From Lycium barbarum (taxonomy: Eukaryota; Streptophyta; Magnoliopsida; Solanales; Solanaceae): a DNA stretch of 64,000 nt. Position 1 is the stretch's first letter. Each line of letters starts with the position of its first letter. The notes beneath the pieces are model-generated. The model saw only the letters and a program-made list of their open reading frames with translations, was not told the origin of the DNA and made no database searches. The position numbers and the translations under genes are program-made. Positions 11,216 to 23,429 of this stretch are shown piece after piece. The stretch lies in NCBI RefSeq assembly GCF_019175385.1, contig NC_083346.1:88426543-88490542 (forward strand), given 5' to 3'.

Positions 11216-12760
11216 ATGTCTAATCTCGAAGAACATTCCCAATACGGGGAGGGGCCGATGTCTGTTGTAAGGTCAATGGCTCTCATCCTTAAAGAAATTA
11301 GGGGGTTGGGGAGGGGGGGTGGGGGTGAAGGTGGATGTAGGAGGAGTTAAGGAGAAAATAGGAAGTTTGGAGTCTAGGGTGGTGCAAGTTGAGAACACCA
11401 GTCGAGTGGGCACTCCCTATTCCCATGTTGAAGAGGAAACAAGTAAGAACCCGAGTACATCACCTACTCTTACTCTGGAACAATTACGTCCGATATGTTT
11501 TCCTCAACCCACACCTCCCCAACGCACACAACAACCTACTTTCCCAAATACCAATGCTCCAACCTTTGTAAGGAGAACCACTCCTTTTACCAATCCCCAA
11601 GCATATCTACCACCCCAAGATGAACCTCCACCTCAAAGAACCCCACAAAATGTTCCCCAAGCACCACAACAGCCCTCACAAGACCCTTATCAAAATCACT
11701 TCCAAAACCCTCTTTGTGATGAAGAAGTTGAGGAGGTTGCTCAAGAACGATGGTGGGATGAACCACTATATGGAGGAAGACATGGATTTGTTGCTAATCG
11801 GGGTCGAGGGAGACACAGGGGACCTAGTAGACCCCAAGTTCATAAAGTTCGAGGTCGATGGTAAGGTTATGAGGATCGAGGTAATCAAGATCGTAATTTG
11901 AACACCATCAAGGTGAATCTCCCCAAGTTCAAGTGTAGTAGTGACCGGGAAGAGTACTTAGGGTGGAATTTCCAAAGCAAAAGTCCTTATCAACAATATC
12001 TCGGATGCTTTGAAAGCAAAGTATGCCCTCACTCAATTTAAGGGGTATGCATCCACGTGGTGGGAATCCAAGAAGAGGGCTAGAGCTCAAAAACACATCT
12101 ATGACATCCCTACTTGGCACGAGTTGGTAGAGCTTATGGAAGCAAGGTATGTGACCCCCGACTACTACCAAATCATGCTTAAGAAGGGGTACATGCTAAG
12201 GAAAGGCAATAAGAATGTTGAGGAATACTTCGATGAGCTTGAAAACTTGAGGATGACATCCAAGATTAAAGAGCATTTGAAATACACTGTGATAAGATTT
12301 GTGGCCAACTTGAATCATGTCCAAACCCTTGAGGCTACAAAGTTATAGGAGTTTAGAGGGAGCTTTTCATCATGCTTCCAAGGTTGAAGCTGATTTGAAG
12401 GAAGAATAGTCATACAAGACCAAGAGTACTTCATCAACTACATAGAGTAAGAGTAAATATAAATGGAAACCCTCAAGCACATGGGAGAAGTCCAAGACCA
12501 CCACTCACACTCCTTAACCCAAAGTTGATTAGAAGGCTAGGGAAGACGACAAGGCAAAGGAAGGTAATAATGCGAAACTTAACTTCTCTCGTCCTTCTAC
12601 AATTCAATGTTTCAAGTGTCAAGGTAGAGGAGATATTGCAAGTGAATGTCTTAATAGGATATCGATTGTGGCCTTACATAATAGCTACCGGACCAATAAT
12701 AAGCAAGAATGTGGTGTTGAAAGTGATGATGAAGATCTAAGAGGTGAAAATGAGGGAGAA
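11216..12760 (+). pseudogene. Element D gag (broken)
   Basis: Starts at ATG 11,216 (MSNLEEHSQY). The frame shifts at a long G run near 11,311-11,330 and continues as a proline/glutamine-rich, arginine-ending stretch to 11,864. The capsid-like part follows in other frames at 12,010-12,348 (YASTWWESKKRARA, then a segment like other Ty3 gags), and a CCHC zinc knuckle (CFKCQGRGDIASEC) near 12,610-12,650. Several frameshifts separate these pieces, so no full Gag can be made. Confidence 0.8.
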
Positions 12761-12779
12761 TAGCTGGAAGGGGATGATG

Positions 12780-13237
12780 AGCCACAATTAGAAGAGAGGG
12801 GGAATTTGGCTTGTATGCTACAGAGAATCATTGGTGCAATGACAAGAGAAGATCTTGATCAAAGGGAGAACTTATTTTATGCTCGATGCAAAACCATGGA
12901 TAAGGTGTGGTCCTTGATCATTGATGGCGGGAGTTGCACAAATGTGGTGAGCAATACTTTGGTTGGACATATGAATTTTTCCACAAGGAAACATTCTAGT
13001 CCATACAAACTCAAATGGTTTAATGATTGTGGCGAAGTAAAGGTGACCAAGTGGGTGAGCTCAAGTTTAGCATTGGAAAGTATCAAGATGATATCTTATA
13101 CGTTGTCGTACCAATGCAAGCATGCCATATGTTGCTTAGAAGGCCTTGGATATTTAATAGGGATACATAACGTAGTGGAAGGTCCAAAAAGTACTCCTTC
13201 GTGTTTGAAGGTCAAAAACATACCCTTACCCCATTAA
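12780..13237 (+). pseudogene. Element D protease region
   Basis: Contains IIDGGSCTNVVS, where DGG replaces the usual D-S/T-G of retropepsins; DGGSC is common in CRM-type chromoviruses. It is followed by YKLKWFNDCGEVKV, a well-conserved chromovirus protease segment. The frame closes at 13,237 before the linker to RT. 13,238-13,510 is the decayed protease-RT linker. Confidence 0.75.
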
Positions 13238-13510
13238 CACCTTATTAAGTGAGTGAGGACTATAGAATCATGAAGGAGCTCCGAGAGAGGGTTCAAAGGG
13301 AGGAAGTTGAGAAATAAGAGAAAGAAGCATTGCTTGCCAAGAAAAACAAAGGGCGGAGCAAGTGAAACCCAAAATGGGACGACTTGCCAAATTGAGTAAT
13401 TGCTTGGAAGGGGTTGATGAGGGGAACTACATCATGTGCCTTGTCAACAAGGATCTTCTATTGCATATTAACTAAGATACTAGCACTTTGCTAGTATTGT
13501 TTCTTCTCTT

Positions 13511-13982
13511 TTGCAGGAATACGATGAGCTATTTCCTGAGAAGATGCCCAAGGGATTTCCTCCATTGAGGGGAATTGAACATCAAATTGATTTTGTGCCT
13601 GAATCTCAAATTCCAAACAAACCGGACTATAGGAGAAATCCGGAAGAGACTAAGAGTTGGAAAGACAAGTTGAAGAACTCCTTGAGAAAAGTCTAGTCAA
13701 AGAAAGTCTTAGTCCATGTGCCGTTCCTGGATTCCAGTCCCAAAGAAAGATATCACTTGGAGGATGTGCATCGATTGTAGAATCGTCATCAAAATAACGG
13801 TGAAGTATCGACATCCCATTTCTAGACTTGATGACATGTTGGATAAGTTATGTGGCTCAAGTGTGTTCTCTAAGGTTGACCTTAGAAGTGGCTATCACCA
13901 AATTCGTATGAACCCCGGTGATGAGTGAAAAATAGCCTTTAGGACCATGTTTGGTCTCTATGAGTGGCTCTTTATTCCATTC
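13511..13982 (+). pseudogene. Element D reverse transcriptase, N-terminal half
   Basis: Contains PPLRGIEHQIDFVP and NPEET (RT entry), then after a frameshift at about 13,700 [21 protein letters not shown] and [15 protein letters not shown] (motifs with the first catalytic Asp). A TGA follows at 13,926. The domain is cut after LFIPF by the solo LTR at 13,983 and resumes at [10 protein letters not shown] (14,835 on). Confidence 0.85.
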
Positions 13983-14831
13983 TAATAGCATCCACGAAGG
14001 CTTAACTCCATTGCAGACCAGAGAATTGCGAGACGTTTTAATTGGCTTCAATTACTAATGAAAAAGTGTCTTCTAATGGAAGAAGAGCTTCATCTCAATC
14101 AAGATATTTTGCTCAATTCATACATATATTTGGAGGCCCAAATTAAAGTCCAAGATGAGATGGAATGAGGCCCAAATTAGCCCCAAAAAAGAGAAAATCT
14201 AGCAGCCCAAAACTAGTGTTCTAGAAGATTACTTAATGCTATGTTGATGCTCTAGAAGATTATTTAATGCTATGTTGACGCTCTAGAAGATTATTTAATG
14301 CTATGTTGACCGCATTTAATTCTATATTGAACAAAACGTTGGTGGTCATCTATGCACATTGGAACAAGTGTTGGTGGTCTTCAATGCACCTTGGAACAAA
14401 ACAATTGGTAGTCTTCTATGTACCTAGGAAATTTCTTCTTATTTAATTTAGTTTGCTCCATTGTTAATTTCAAGGGGATGACCACCCTTTCTAGACTCCT
14501 ATATAAAGGGGTGTTTTCTTTTTCATTGAACTAAGTTTGATTAATATTAATATATTAGCTTTGTGTCTTGTGGAGACCTTTGAAGTTCTCTTTAGGGTTC
14601 GCCCTTTTTGTACTACTTTGAACCGTAACTTGGATCCTTCAATGGTAAGATTCCTCGTTTGAGTTCTCTCCCTCCAATTCTTCTTCTTCTTAATTGATTC
14701 ACTGCTTCTTTGCTATTAAAACAAGGCTTAAGTATCAAATACTTGAACTTCTGTTCTTCTCTCTCAAGAATCAATTCTTCCCCCTTTCTAATTTCTAATT
14801 TTAATGTCTTCCGCTATCCGTGTTGTTATCA
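13983..14831 (+). mobile_element. Solo LTR (849 bp) inside element D RT
   Basis: Flanked by the 5-bp duplication CATTC (13,978-13,982 and 14,832-14,836); removing it restores the RT motif order. It ends TTATCA and starts TAATAGCA, so the opening TG seems to have become TA. It has a TATA box (TATATAAAGG at 14,500-14,509), three 31-bp tandem units (14,221-14,312) and three about 34-bp units (14,338-14,435). It may be copia-type, but with no internal region the superfamily is uncertain. Orientation is inferred from the TATA box. Confidence 0.75.
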
Positions 14832-14836
14832 CATTC

Positions 14837-15797
14837 GGCCTAGCCAATGCACCTAGCACATTCATGAGGTTGATGAACCATGTTTTAAAGCCCTTTATCA
14901 ATAAGTTTGTTGTTGTTTACTTTGATGACACTCTTGTGTATAGCAAGACCATTGAGGAACATGTGAGCCATTTTAGGCAAGTGTTTGATATTTTGTTGCG
15001 TGAACGGTTGTTTTCTAATCTCAAGAAGTGTTCCTTTTGTGTTGATAGAGTGGTATTCTTGTGCTTTGTTTTGAGTGTGAATAGTGTGGAGGTTGATGAA
15101 GAAAAAGTTGAGCCCATTAGAACATGGCCAACTCCTCAAAATGCAACCAATGTAAAGAGTTTCCATGGGTTGGAAAGTTTCTATAGATGATTTGTGAAGG
15201 GGTTTAGCACCATTGACTCTCTATTAATCGAGCTAATCAAAAAGAAGGTTCCTTTTGTTTGGGGTTTTGAGCACAAGAAAGCATTTCAAGAGTTGAAGCC
15301 TATGTTGAGTTCTTCCCCATTGTTGCAATTGAAAATTTTTGAAAAGACGTTTGAAATCGAGTGTGATGCTTCGAGAGTTGGTATAGGTAGAGTATGATGC
15401 AAGAGTGCAAGCCATTGGCTTACTTTAGTGAAAATATCAAGGGAGCGTCTTTGAATTACTCTACTTATGACAAAGAATTGTATGATCTTGTGAGGGTGTT
15501 GTCTCATTGGCAACACTATTTATGGCATAATGAGTTTGTGATTAGATCATACCATGAATCCTTTCAGCACTTGAAGATTCAATCAAAGTTAAACATGGGG
15601 CATGCAAAATGGGTGGTATTCATTAAGACATTTACTTATGTGAACAATTATAAATGGGAAAAGGAGAATGTCATGGTGGATGCTTTGTCTAGAATGTATG
15701 TGTTGCTCAATACTATGACTTCTAGGATGATGGGTTTTGAGAGCCTAAAGATTTCTATTCTAAGGACTCCGACTTCAAATAAATTTGTGAGGAGTTA
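14837..15797 (+). pseudogene. Element D RT C-terminal half and RNase H
   Basis: [13 protein letters not shown], the catalytic box [11 protein letters not shown] (near 14,915), LKKCSFC and the FHGLESFYR junction, then a TGA at 15,188. RNase H follows in shifted frames: FEIECDASRVGIG (catalytic Asp) to 15,397, then [17 protein letters not shown] and the final [13 protein letters not shown]. One frameshift lies at about 15,390. Shape and order match chromovirus Pol. Confidence 0.85.
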
Positions 15798-16072
15798 ACT
15801 CAAGGGCGGAGAGTTGACCGGTTCCAACTAGTTGATGAGTCCTTGTTTAAAGATGGTAAAGTGTGTGTTCCTATGAGCTCATGGAGAGAGTTGCTTGTGA
15901 AGGAAGCCCATAGTAGAGAAATGATGGGGCACTTTGGTGTTACCAAAACACTTCACATCCTCAATGAACAATCCTATTGGCCCAAAATGAAGCATGATGT
16001 GGAGAAGCTTTGCGGACAATGCTTGGAATGCAAGCAAGCAAAATCAAAGACACGCCCCTAAGGTGAGCCTTT
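15798..16072 (+). pseudogene. Element D integrase remnant (zinc finger only)
   Basis: EAHSREMMGHFGVTKTL then CGQCLECKQAKS is the HHCC zinc-binding domain. A stop follows at 16,059, and the sequence passes directly to LDLGTNPFQEEGDDM, which is normally the far C-terminus. The whole D,D35E core and most of the C-terminal domain are therefore deleted (roughly 1 kb). The C-terminal frame stays open for about 37 codons into the 3' LTR. Confidence 0.8.
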
Positions 16073-16095
16073 AGATTTGGGGACGAATCCTTTTC

Positions 16096-16108
16096 AAGAA
16101 GAGGGGGA
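16096..16108 (+). other. Polypurine tract of element D
   Basis: Purine run AAGAAGAGGGGGA directly before the 3' LTR. Confidence 0.8.
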
Positions 16109-16747
16109 TGATATGATACCAAAGGGCACAACTCATTCAAAGCCTTTCACTCATAGCCTAGCCAAGGAGCTCCAATCCTTACAAGCTATGTTCATGCAAA
16201 GAGGAGCATTGGAGGCACTTGAATAGCATCACACGAGGATGTATAATGTGTGGTAGCTTGGAGCGAAGATGAAGGTGAAAGAGTGGAGGACACAAAATGT
16301 GGCTAGTAGCGAATGGAGATGAAAGAGCCCATTTGTGGGCTATATTTGCAAAGGTCACTTTTGGGCCTTAGTTGTAACAAAGGCAAACTATAAATAGGAG
16401 CCTTAGTCATTTCATTAGTTAGCTTGAACCTTGATGAGAATATTTCTTTGTTAGTATTATCTCTTAGTTGTAGTGTTTAGCCTAAGATAGTGTGATTTCA
16501 TTGTTGCTATTGAACCTTGTCCTTGAAGTTCATGTTGAGTTTCTCACTTGTGTAATCAATTTGGGAATACGCTTTGTTGAATTTCAATTAGTATTGGTTC
16601 TTTTAGTTGGATTAGATTGAGAGGATTTGGTAACCAATCCAAGTTTGTTCATAAATCCATTACTAATTGTGTCTTGCTTCTATCTTACTTTCCTTGCATT
16701 TACTTTATTGGTGTTTTCCTTAGAGTTTCTACTTAGGAATTCTATCA
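16109..16747 (+). repeat. Element D 3' LTR
   Basis: Starts TGATATGATACC, ends TCTATCA, and is followed by the right TSD copy CATAT (16,748-16,752). Confidence 0.85.
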
Positions 16748-16752
16748 CATAT

Positions 16753-17386
16753 TTACGGATGATATGGAGTGGCCACCATATGCTTGACACGATACTTCTC
16801 TAGAAACCCCGTAAAGGCTTTGTTGCAAAAATGAGAATCACCATCACTAATAAGCTCCCCTGGGGTGCCAAACCGAGTAAAGATGTTCTTCTTCAAGAAA
16901 GCCATAACACTTCTTGCCTTGTTGTTGGGCAAAGCCACCACTTTTACCAATTGAGAAACATAATCAACAGCCACCAATATATACTTCATGCCATAAGAAC
17001 TCACAAAGGGACCCATGAAATCAATCCCCCATGTATCAAAGAGTTTCACCTCCATCACAAAGTTTAAAGGCATTTCATGCCTTTTTGCAATCGACCCATG
17101 CCAAAGCATTTTTCATAAAAAATGTCCATCAACATTGCATCATGATAAATGGTTGGCCAATAAAAGCCACACTCAAGCACCTTAACGTTGTTCGGTTGCC
17201 ACCATCATGACCCCCAATAGGAGAATGATGACAAGCCTTCAAGATGTATCACTCATCTTCGGTAATACAACGCCTAATGATGTTGTCGGTGCATATCCGG
17301 AGCAAGTAAGGATCATCCCAATAGTAGCATCTACAATCCAGAAAAAAATTCTTCTTTTGTTAAGACTTTTCCTCATTGGGAACGAG
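16753..17386 (-). pseudogene. Element E integrase (HHCC and catalytic core, part)
   Basis: On the minus strand: DDPYLLRICTDNIIRRC, a degraded HHCC finger (GGHDGGNRTT, then FIGQPFIM), KRHEMPLNF, then the core with DTWGIDFMGPF (first Asp) and LISDGDSHFCNK (second Asp), ending HMVATPYHP. The next codons look like QT with C-to-T changes (TAA ATA), and there the sequence is cut by elements C/D. The catalytic Glu lies on the missing side. The motifs match Athila/Tat integrases. Confidence 0.85.
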
Positions 17387-17391
17387 ACAAG

Positions 17392-18068
17392 TGTCACGAC
17401 CCAACCAGATGGCCATGACGAGCACCCAGAGCTAGCCTATCGAGTACCTCAAAACGTACCTCCCATAGTCATACCTGAGTGGGCCATAAAGATAACTCAT
17501 AAATTTCACATCTGGAAGGGCACATGCCCAATATATATATTGTGTGTGTGCGTGTGTGTGTGAACGTACATCATTAGACTGTTCCCACATATACGAGTCG
17601 ACATGGCTGACAAAGCATATATCAAAAACATAGACCGAGGAGGTCATAAAACATCTAGCTGTACACGTCTGTCTACGAGCCTCTACACAGAATACATAAC
17701 GTAGTAAGGACGAGATAGGACCCCGCCATGCCCATATATACACAAAAGAATCATACCACTATGAACTACAACACCGGAACAATCGAGTGCTCTTGGACCA
17801 ACGCTGAAGGGGCAGCCTAAGGATCTGTGTCGTCTCCCTATCTACCTGCGCGCATGAACGCAGCCTCCACAAACAAAAGGATGTTAGTACGGAAAAAATA
17901 CTGAGTATATAAGTCATAAGAGAGACATAAGAAAACCATAATGCAAGTGAATGCAACCTATATGTCTAAACTGTCCCTGAGAGTAAATCACGTATATAAT
18001 TTTTATACATCTGAACTGCTTCTGAGGCCTAATAATATGCATAAATATTGTGCATGTATGCATGAGGT

Positions 18069-18160
<92 letters not shown>

Positions 18161-19558
18161 AATATAACACCTGTCAAGCCTCTGTGGGTATCCCATCATA
18201 TCGTATTGACCGGCATCATCATCATCGTATCATTATATGACCAGCTGATCGGGTGGTAGTGTGCATATAACACCGTCACCTTCCCCATACCCCATACTAT
18301 ATATACATAATACATAATATACGCTCATATAGTGCCTGAGGGGTCTCGGGTCTGTATATGCGTATGCGTATATATAAGTGCAATGCAATGCATAAGACAT
18401 GATAGCAATACAAGTGACTCTAAAGACCAAACTGGATCTAAGTAATATTTTCTGAAGATAACACTATGGATCATGAATCAAATGGATCATTCCTAACTCT
18501 AAGAGTAGAGTCATTATGGATTAGCGTTACATGTACGTTCGATTCACAAAGATCATACCAAAAAGAAAGAAGGGGATAGCCTTACATACCTCGTCATCTC
18601 CTTACTAATCAACACTTATCTTCCCGAGTTTGCAAATCTACATTCAAGAGGATTCATACTAAGTTCAAGCCATTGAGACTCTCATAAGGTCAACTAAAGT
18701 AATACTTGAGCTAATGAAAATCGGACAACATTTCCTTTATATCTTTTACTTCCACCAATCCTCCAAACAACACCCAATATCAACAACAATTCCGTAAATA
18801 AGAGATTATATACAATTTATACTTAAATCAATCCGAAACTTCCTTTCAAATTCCATTCATAATCAACAACTACAACACAATACTTATAACTTTTCCTACC
18901 ATTATTTCCTTCACTTTTATGACTGGTTAACCTCCAAATCAACTTAATATAAGTAATAAAAGGAAGAGAGTACCTTATACTTGGAGAACTTCACTCACAT
19001 AATCTTGTTTTTAAACCAAATCCACCACAACTCCAACTAAAAGAAAGAACCATCATATTTCATAAACTAGCTTAGGGTTTTTAAAGCTTGATTTCCACTT
19101 GAATTAGCTTAGGAGGTGTATGGACATGTAGAGATGGTAGAGAGAACTTGAAGAATCTAGAAAATTATAATTTTTGGGTGTAAATAATGACCCAAGGTCG
19201 TGCCCCTTTTAATTTATAGGAGAGAGGAATTTTCCACCGCCTGTAATTTGACGGCAAGGTCAACGGTCCGTTGATCATTCGAAAGTCCTTCAACTTGCAA
19301 CCATCGAATGGCGATAGTCTCTGATTCTCAGAGGGTTGTTCGACTGTGCCAGTCTATCGAGTTGCCCAGCTATCATACGCATTTCTTTTGATTCGTTCAG
19401 CCTCCAATTTTCCTGATACTTGTTGAACATAACTTAAATTCCCATATACATAGAATAATCATGTAGAATCTCTTATGACCTTGAAAAAAACTTCACTTTC
19501 TAACTCCACGTCAGCTATCTTACAGCGAAACTCAATGTATAAAATACGGAGTGTAACA
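17392..19558 (-). mobile_element. Solo LTR I1 (Tekay-type, 2,167 bp)
   Basis: TGTCACGACCC...GAGTGTAACA with TSD ACAAG at 17,387-17,391 and 19,559-19,563. It has a TATA-like CCTATAAATTAAAA (minus strand, 19,207-19,220) with AACGGTCCGTT (19,262-19,272) about 40 bp upstream. The putative intron donor is at 18,589, the branch point TACTAAC at 17,883-17,889 and the acceptor at 17,846. There is no internal region, so it is a recombination-derived solo LTR. Confidence 0.92.
18072..18153. repeat. (AT)n microsatellite
   Basis: About 82 bp of pure AT within solo LTR I1. The tyrosine/isoleucine reading frames here are artefacts of the repeat. Confidence 0.97.
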
Positions 19559-19563
19559 ACAAG

Positions 19564-20176
19564 TTACCAAAGTTGGAAATATCGGCATACCACGAGACTA
19601 CCTTGGAAGATAAGGGTAGGATTCGTTCATTCGGGAAAGCATCATCAATTTCAAGCTCTCCCGTCAGTCTCCCGGCTTCCTCAAGCCTAGAAAGATGATC
19701 TACCACTTGATTCTTTAAACCCTTTAAATCTTTGACTTCAAAGTCAAATTCTTGCATCAAGAGAACTCATCTAATCAATCTCGACTTGGCATCCTTCTTA
19801 GCAATCAAATATCGCAGTGCGGCATGATCGGTGTATACCACCACTTTAGGCCCCAACAAATGTGCCCCGAATTTCTTGAAGGCATAAACAATAGCAAGTG
19901 ACTTTTTCTCGATCACCGTATAATTCATTTGGGCACTATTGAGCGTCTTGCTAGCACAATAGATGGGTTTCATAAACTTATTGTGCCTTTGACCAAGCAT
20001 CGCCCCAATAGCAAACCCGCTAGCATCACACATGAGCTCAAAAGGTAGTGACCAATCGAGAGTAGTAATGATAGGAGCCGAGGTGAGCCTTTCCTTCAAT
20101 TCTTCAAACGCCTTAAGGCACATCTCATCAAACACAAGTTTAGCCTCTTTTTCAAGAAGCTTGTACATGGGATTAG
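19564..20176 (-). pseudogene. Element E RNase H
   Basis: Minus-strand frame KAFEELKERLTSAPI, FELMCDASGFAIGAMLGQ (catalytic Asp), NYTVIEKKSLAIVYA (catalytic Glu), VYTDHAALRYL (catalytic Asp), then after a stop EFDFEVKDLKG, VVDHLSRLE. The order matches the RNase H of Athila-type elements. Downstream (left) it continues toward integrase across solo LTR I1; upstream (right) it is cut by I2. Confidence 0.9.
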
Positions 20177-20896
20177 CAATCTGTCACGACCCAACCCATT
20201 GCCGTGACGGGAGTCTGACCTCTAGCGACCAAACACCGCTATACTCATATCTGAATCAATCTGAACATTAAGGGCCCATAAAATGGCCTAAACTGATCTA
20301 ATAATTAGACGACATCATAAACGCTGAACAATCTGTATATACATAAATATGTTGAAGGAACAGTGCAAGACAACTAGGCTGCTACATATGTTGTATACAA
20401 AAGAATAGAAGCCGACAAGGCTACATCATCTGACTGATACATACAACTGTCTACAGACCTCTACTGGAATGAAAGCTATAGAAAGGACGGGACAGGGCCC
20501 CGTCATACCCATATGCATACACATCAAAAAGGGCATACCAAAACTGACTATAGCTCCGGATCGAATGGAGCGTACTGACCACTGCTAAATCTAGAGGTTC
20601 TATTGAGATGGACCACCTGTCTGTCTCCCTGTACCTACGGGCATGAACACAGCCCCCCGAGCAACGGGAAGTCAGTACGGATAATGTACTGAGCATGTAA
20701 AGCATACGAGCAACATCATATCTATATATATACACATGAGAACCATGGATAAGATTTGAACTCATAAGCTGAAATAACTGAACGCTTGTACTTGTATGAA
20801 CTAGTATCTGCCTGAATCTGCATAAACCTGTATAACTGACAATGCCTCTGTTGGCGCATAATATGCATGCTCATGCCTATCAATGAAGGTCATACA

Positions 20897-20900
<4 letters not shown>

Positions 20901-20947
<47 letters not shown>
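20901..20947. repeat. (AT)n microsatellite
   Basis: Pure TA tract inside solo LTR I2. Confidence 0.95.
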
Positions 20948-20950
<3 letters not shown>

Positions 20951-21181
20951 TATATAACGCCTGGTATATGCGCGTATATAACGCCTGTCTCTTTTCCCAT
21001 ATCATATCGGCCTCTCTGCGGCCATCATCATATACATTGCTGCGATACTTGCAGGCCGATGCTCATATCATCATCATAGTGCACCAACTGATTTGATGGT
21101 AATGCGTATATAACGCCTACTCCTTTCCATACCCCATATACATATAATACTTGCGCATATAACGCCTTCTGGTCACGTGTC

Positions 21182-21191
<10 letters not shown>

Positions 21192-21251
<60 letters not shown>
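21192..21251. repeat. (AT)n microsatellite
   Basis: Second pure AT tract inside solo LTR I2. Confidence 0.95.
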
Positions 21252-21256
<5 letters not shown>

Positions 21257-22465
21257 GAATGTAATGCATGAATAACTGTATACATAAAACTGGACCCATA
21301 AATAGAAGGAATGATCATAACGGGGTGCATGAATGTCAAAAACTGAAAAACTTCTAATGCTTCTAAGAGTAGGGTAATATGGACTCACTTACTCGCTTAT
21401 TAGATCATGTCATAGGATCATGCCAAAAGAAGGAAGGGATAGCCTTAACATACCTTGACGTATCTCAAATCGTCCGACTCTTACTTCTCGACTTGTAAAT
21501 CTACAATTAAGATAACATAGACCTTCATTAGACTATGCACTTCACTTACTAACCTCCTTTAGATGCATAGAGAGCTTAACGAATCATGGACAACATTTCT
21601 CACATAAGATTAACAACCTATCAACTCCTCATTCACTTTAATACCAACCATAACAACAATAACAACACTTATATATCAAAATATATTCAAATCCATTCCC
21701 AATCATCTCTTAAAATAACCCTAAGCTACTATTTTGTCTTTCATCAACTTACCACTTTCACCACCACCCCCTCTTTACTTAGAATCACTAAAACTCTTGA
21801 TACTCAACTTAAATACAAAGGTGGAAATCATTTACATACCTTGAGGGGTCAAGAATCCCAAGAATCACTTCAACTTCAACTCCCTAAACTCCACGACTTG
21901 AAGAAATCCTAGAAGCAACCTTTCTTCTTCACCATATCGGGTTTACGGGGTCCGGGTCTTGTCAAATCTTCACTAATATGATGAAAAATATTGGAAGAGA
22001 ATATTTTAGGGTTTTCTGATTTTTGGAAGGAGGAAAATATGAAATGAAGTCGCGACCCACATATTTATACTTGGAAGCCAAAAAGGCTACAACGGTCTGG
22101 TTCGACGAGCAGGTCGACGGCCCGTCGACGTGTCGACGGTCCGACGACTTGCCCGTCGACCTGCGCCTGCAGATACATGGCTGCGGAATCCCATCGACGC
22201 CGCACATCGACGGTCCGTCGAACCTGTCGACGACCCATCGATGATGACAGGTGTCCTGCAGGTTTTCTGGTTCAGTTTCGATCGCATCGACTTGATTCGC
22301 TCAGCTTCTAACTCTGTAAATTATCCGGAACGCATACTGGTACTCTTGTACACGGGGTAAGACACTTCCTATCTCCAACTCGGGCTCGGGTCTCTATTCC
22401 AAGGGCATAGCCGGCTAGAAAACTATAGGTTCTACTACTACAAAGATGAGGGGTGTAACACAATC

Positions 22466-23424
22466 TTTGAGAATTCCTTAATAAATCACCGATAGAACCC
22501 GGCATGCCCCAAGAATCTCTGAACTCCTTTGACGAAAATAGGTGGCGGAAGCTTGGCAAGAATTTCCACTTTCACTTTATCAAGTTCAATCCCCTCTGTG
22601 GAAATCTTATGTCCAAGGATGATACCTTCCTTCACCATGAAATGGCATTTCTCCCGGTTAAGTACAAGATTGGTGTCATCACACCACTTGAGCACTTGCT
22701 GAATTATCCTTTTCAAGTTGGATTTTATGCTAACAAATACATACCCCGAATATCCGCTACGATCCACCTAATAGCTCTCCAATATTTTCTCAGAATCTTA
22801 AGTAATCGCTTCACTTGATCATCACTCAAAAGGCAGAAGCAATAACGGGAAAAGTGTTGTTTGGGCCTAGAAACTCATACTTCAAGTGTGATGGAAGTTA
22901 CTTGAATTCAAGTTTCGGTGGCTCAATAATTGCCGGCTTGGCCGGAGGAGTAACCTGATTCTCTAGATCAAGAGAACGTGTCTTCGGCTGGTAAGTGTTG
23001 TAACTCAACCCTTCAAGTGAGTTTACGGTATCCACATACCCTTCCATGTCATCACCATCAAAATTCACAAAGATAACCGCTAGTACTTCCCCAAGACATT
23101 CTTCTTCCATTTTGAACTCTACGGCCCCTTCAACCACATCTACCACATCAATCACCGATATGCTTTTATAAGCACTTGTCAATTTCATATCCTTAATTGC
23201 TTGGAATGTACCCTCTTCATCATTCACCCAAAATTTGATTTCAATCTTTTCCTAGTCCATGAGTGCCCTTCAGGTAGCAAGGAAAGACCTTCCCAACATG
23301 ATGGGAATTTCTTTGTTAACCACACAATCAAGAATCACAAATCCACTGAAAGAAAAAAGATACCCACTTTCACTAGAACATCATCAGTAATACCAACTAG
23401 TCTCTTCACCGTCTGATCAGCCAT
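22466..23424 (-). pseudogene. Element E protease end, PR-RT linker and RT 3' end
   Basis: From right to left: ADQTVKRLVG and VLVKVGIFF (protease tail), GRSFLAT, the acidic linker frame 23,227-22,898 (NDEEGTFQAIKDMK ... PPKLEFK), SHLKYEFLGPNN and WRAIRWIVADIRG-like residues. The sequence then jumps to QQVLKWCDDTNLVLN, KCHFMVKEGIILGHK and RFLGHAGFYR, the end of RT. The middle of RT, including the YxDD box, is deleted. Stops are frequent. Confidence 0.82.
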
Positions 23425-23429
23425 TTGAA

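Larger units (their letters stand above)
9101..16747 (+). mobile_element. Element D: chromovirus (CRM-like) Ty3/gypsy, plus strand, decayed
   Basis: Two LTRs of about 635 bp (9103-9735 and 16,109-16,747), a tRNA-Met-like PBS, gag, protease, RT, RNase H and partial integrase in chromovirus order, and a PPT. CATAT at 9096-9100 and 16,748-16,752 is the TSD, with two extra bases (GT) between the left TSD and the TG terminus. Short LTRs, the DGGSCTN protease site and coding sequence that runs on into the 3' LTR suggest the CRM/Reina side of the chromoviruses. Many stops and frameshifts, a solo LTR inside RT and loss of the integrase core make it defective. It interrupts the Athila integrase. Confidence 0.85.
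20182..22460 (-). mobile_element. Solo LTR I2 (Tekay-type, 2,279 bp)
   Basis: TGTCACGACCC...GGGTGTAACA with TSD CAATC at 20,177-20,181 and 22,461-22,465. TATA-like GTATAAATAT on the minus strand (22,061-22,070). Upstream of it is a cluster of GTCGACGG-type palindromes, e.g. 22,113-22,129 and 22,208-22,220. Repeated GTATATAACGCC units lie at about 20,946-21,170. Putative intron from 21,453 to 20,635 (minus strand). No internal region. Confidence 0.92.

Noticed and set aside
11389..12171. Overlapping frames in the element D gag region, including a minus-strand one
   Set aside because: Shadows of the frameshifted gag in other frames.
18050..18259. Long tyrosine/isoleucine reading frames over AT tracts (also near 20,867-21,388, 28,273-28,525, 32,386-32,753, 52,452-52,899)
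   Set aside because: They only translate (AT)n microsatellites and lack any domain or coding signature.
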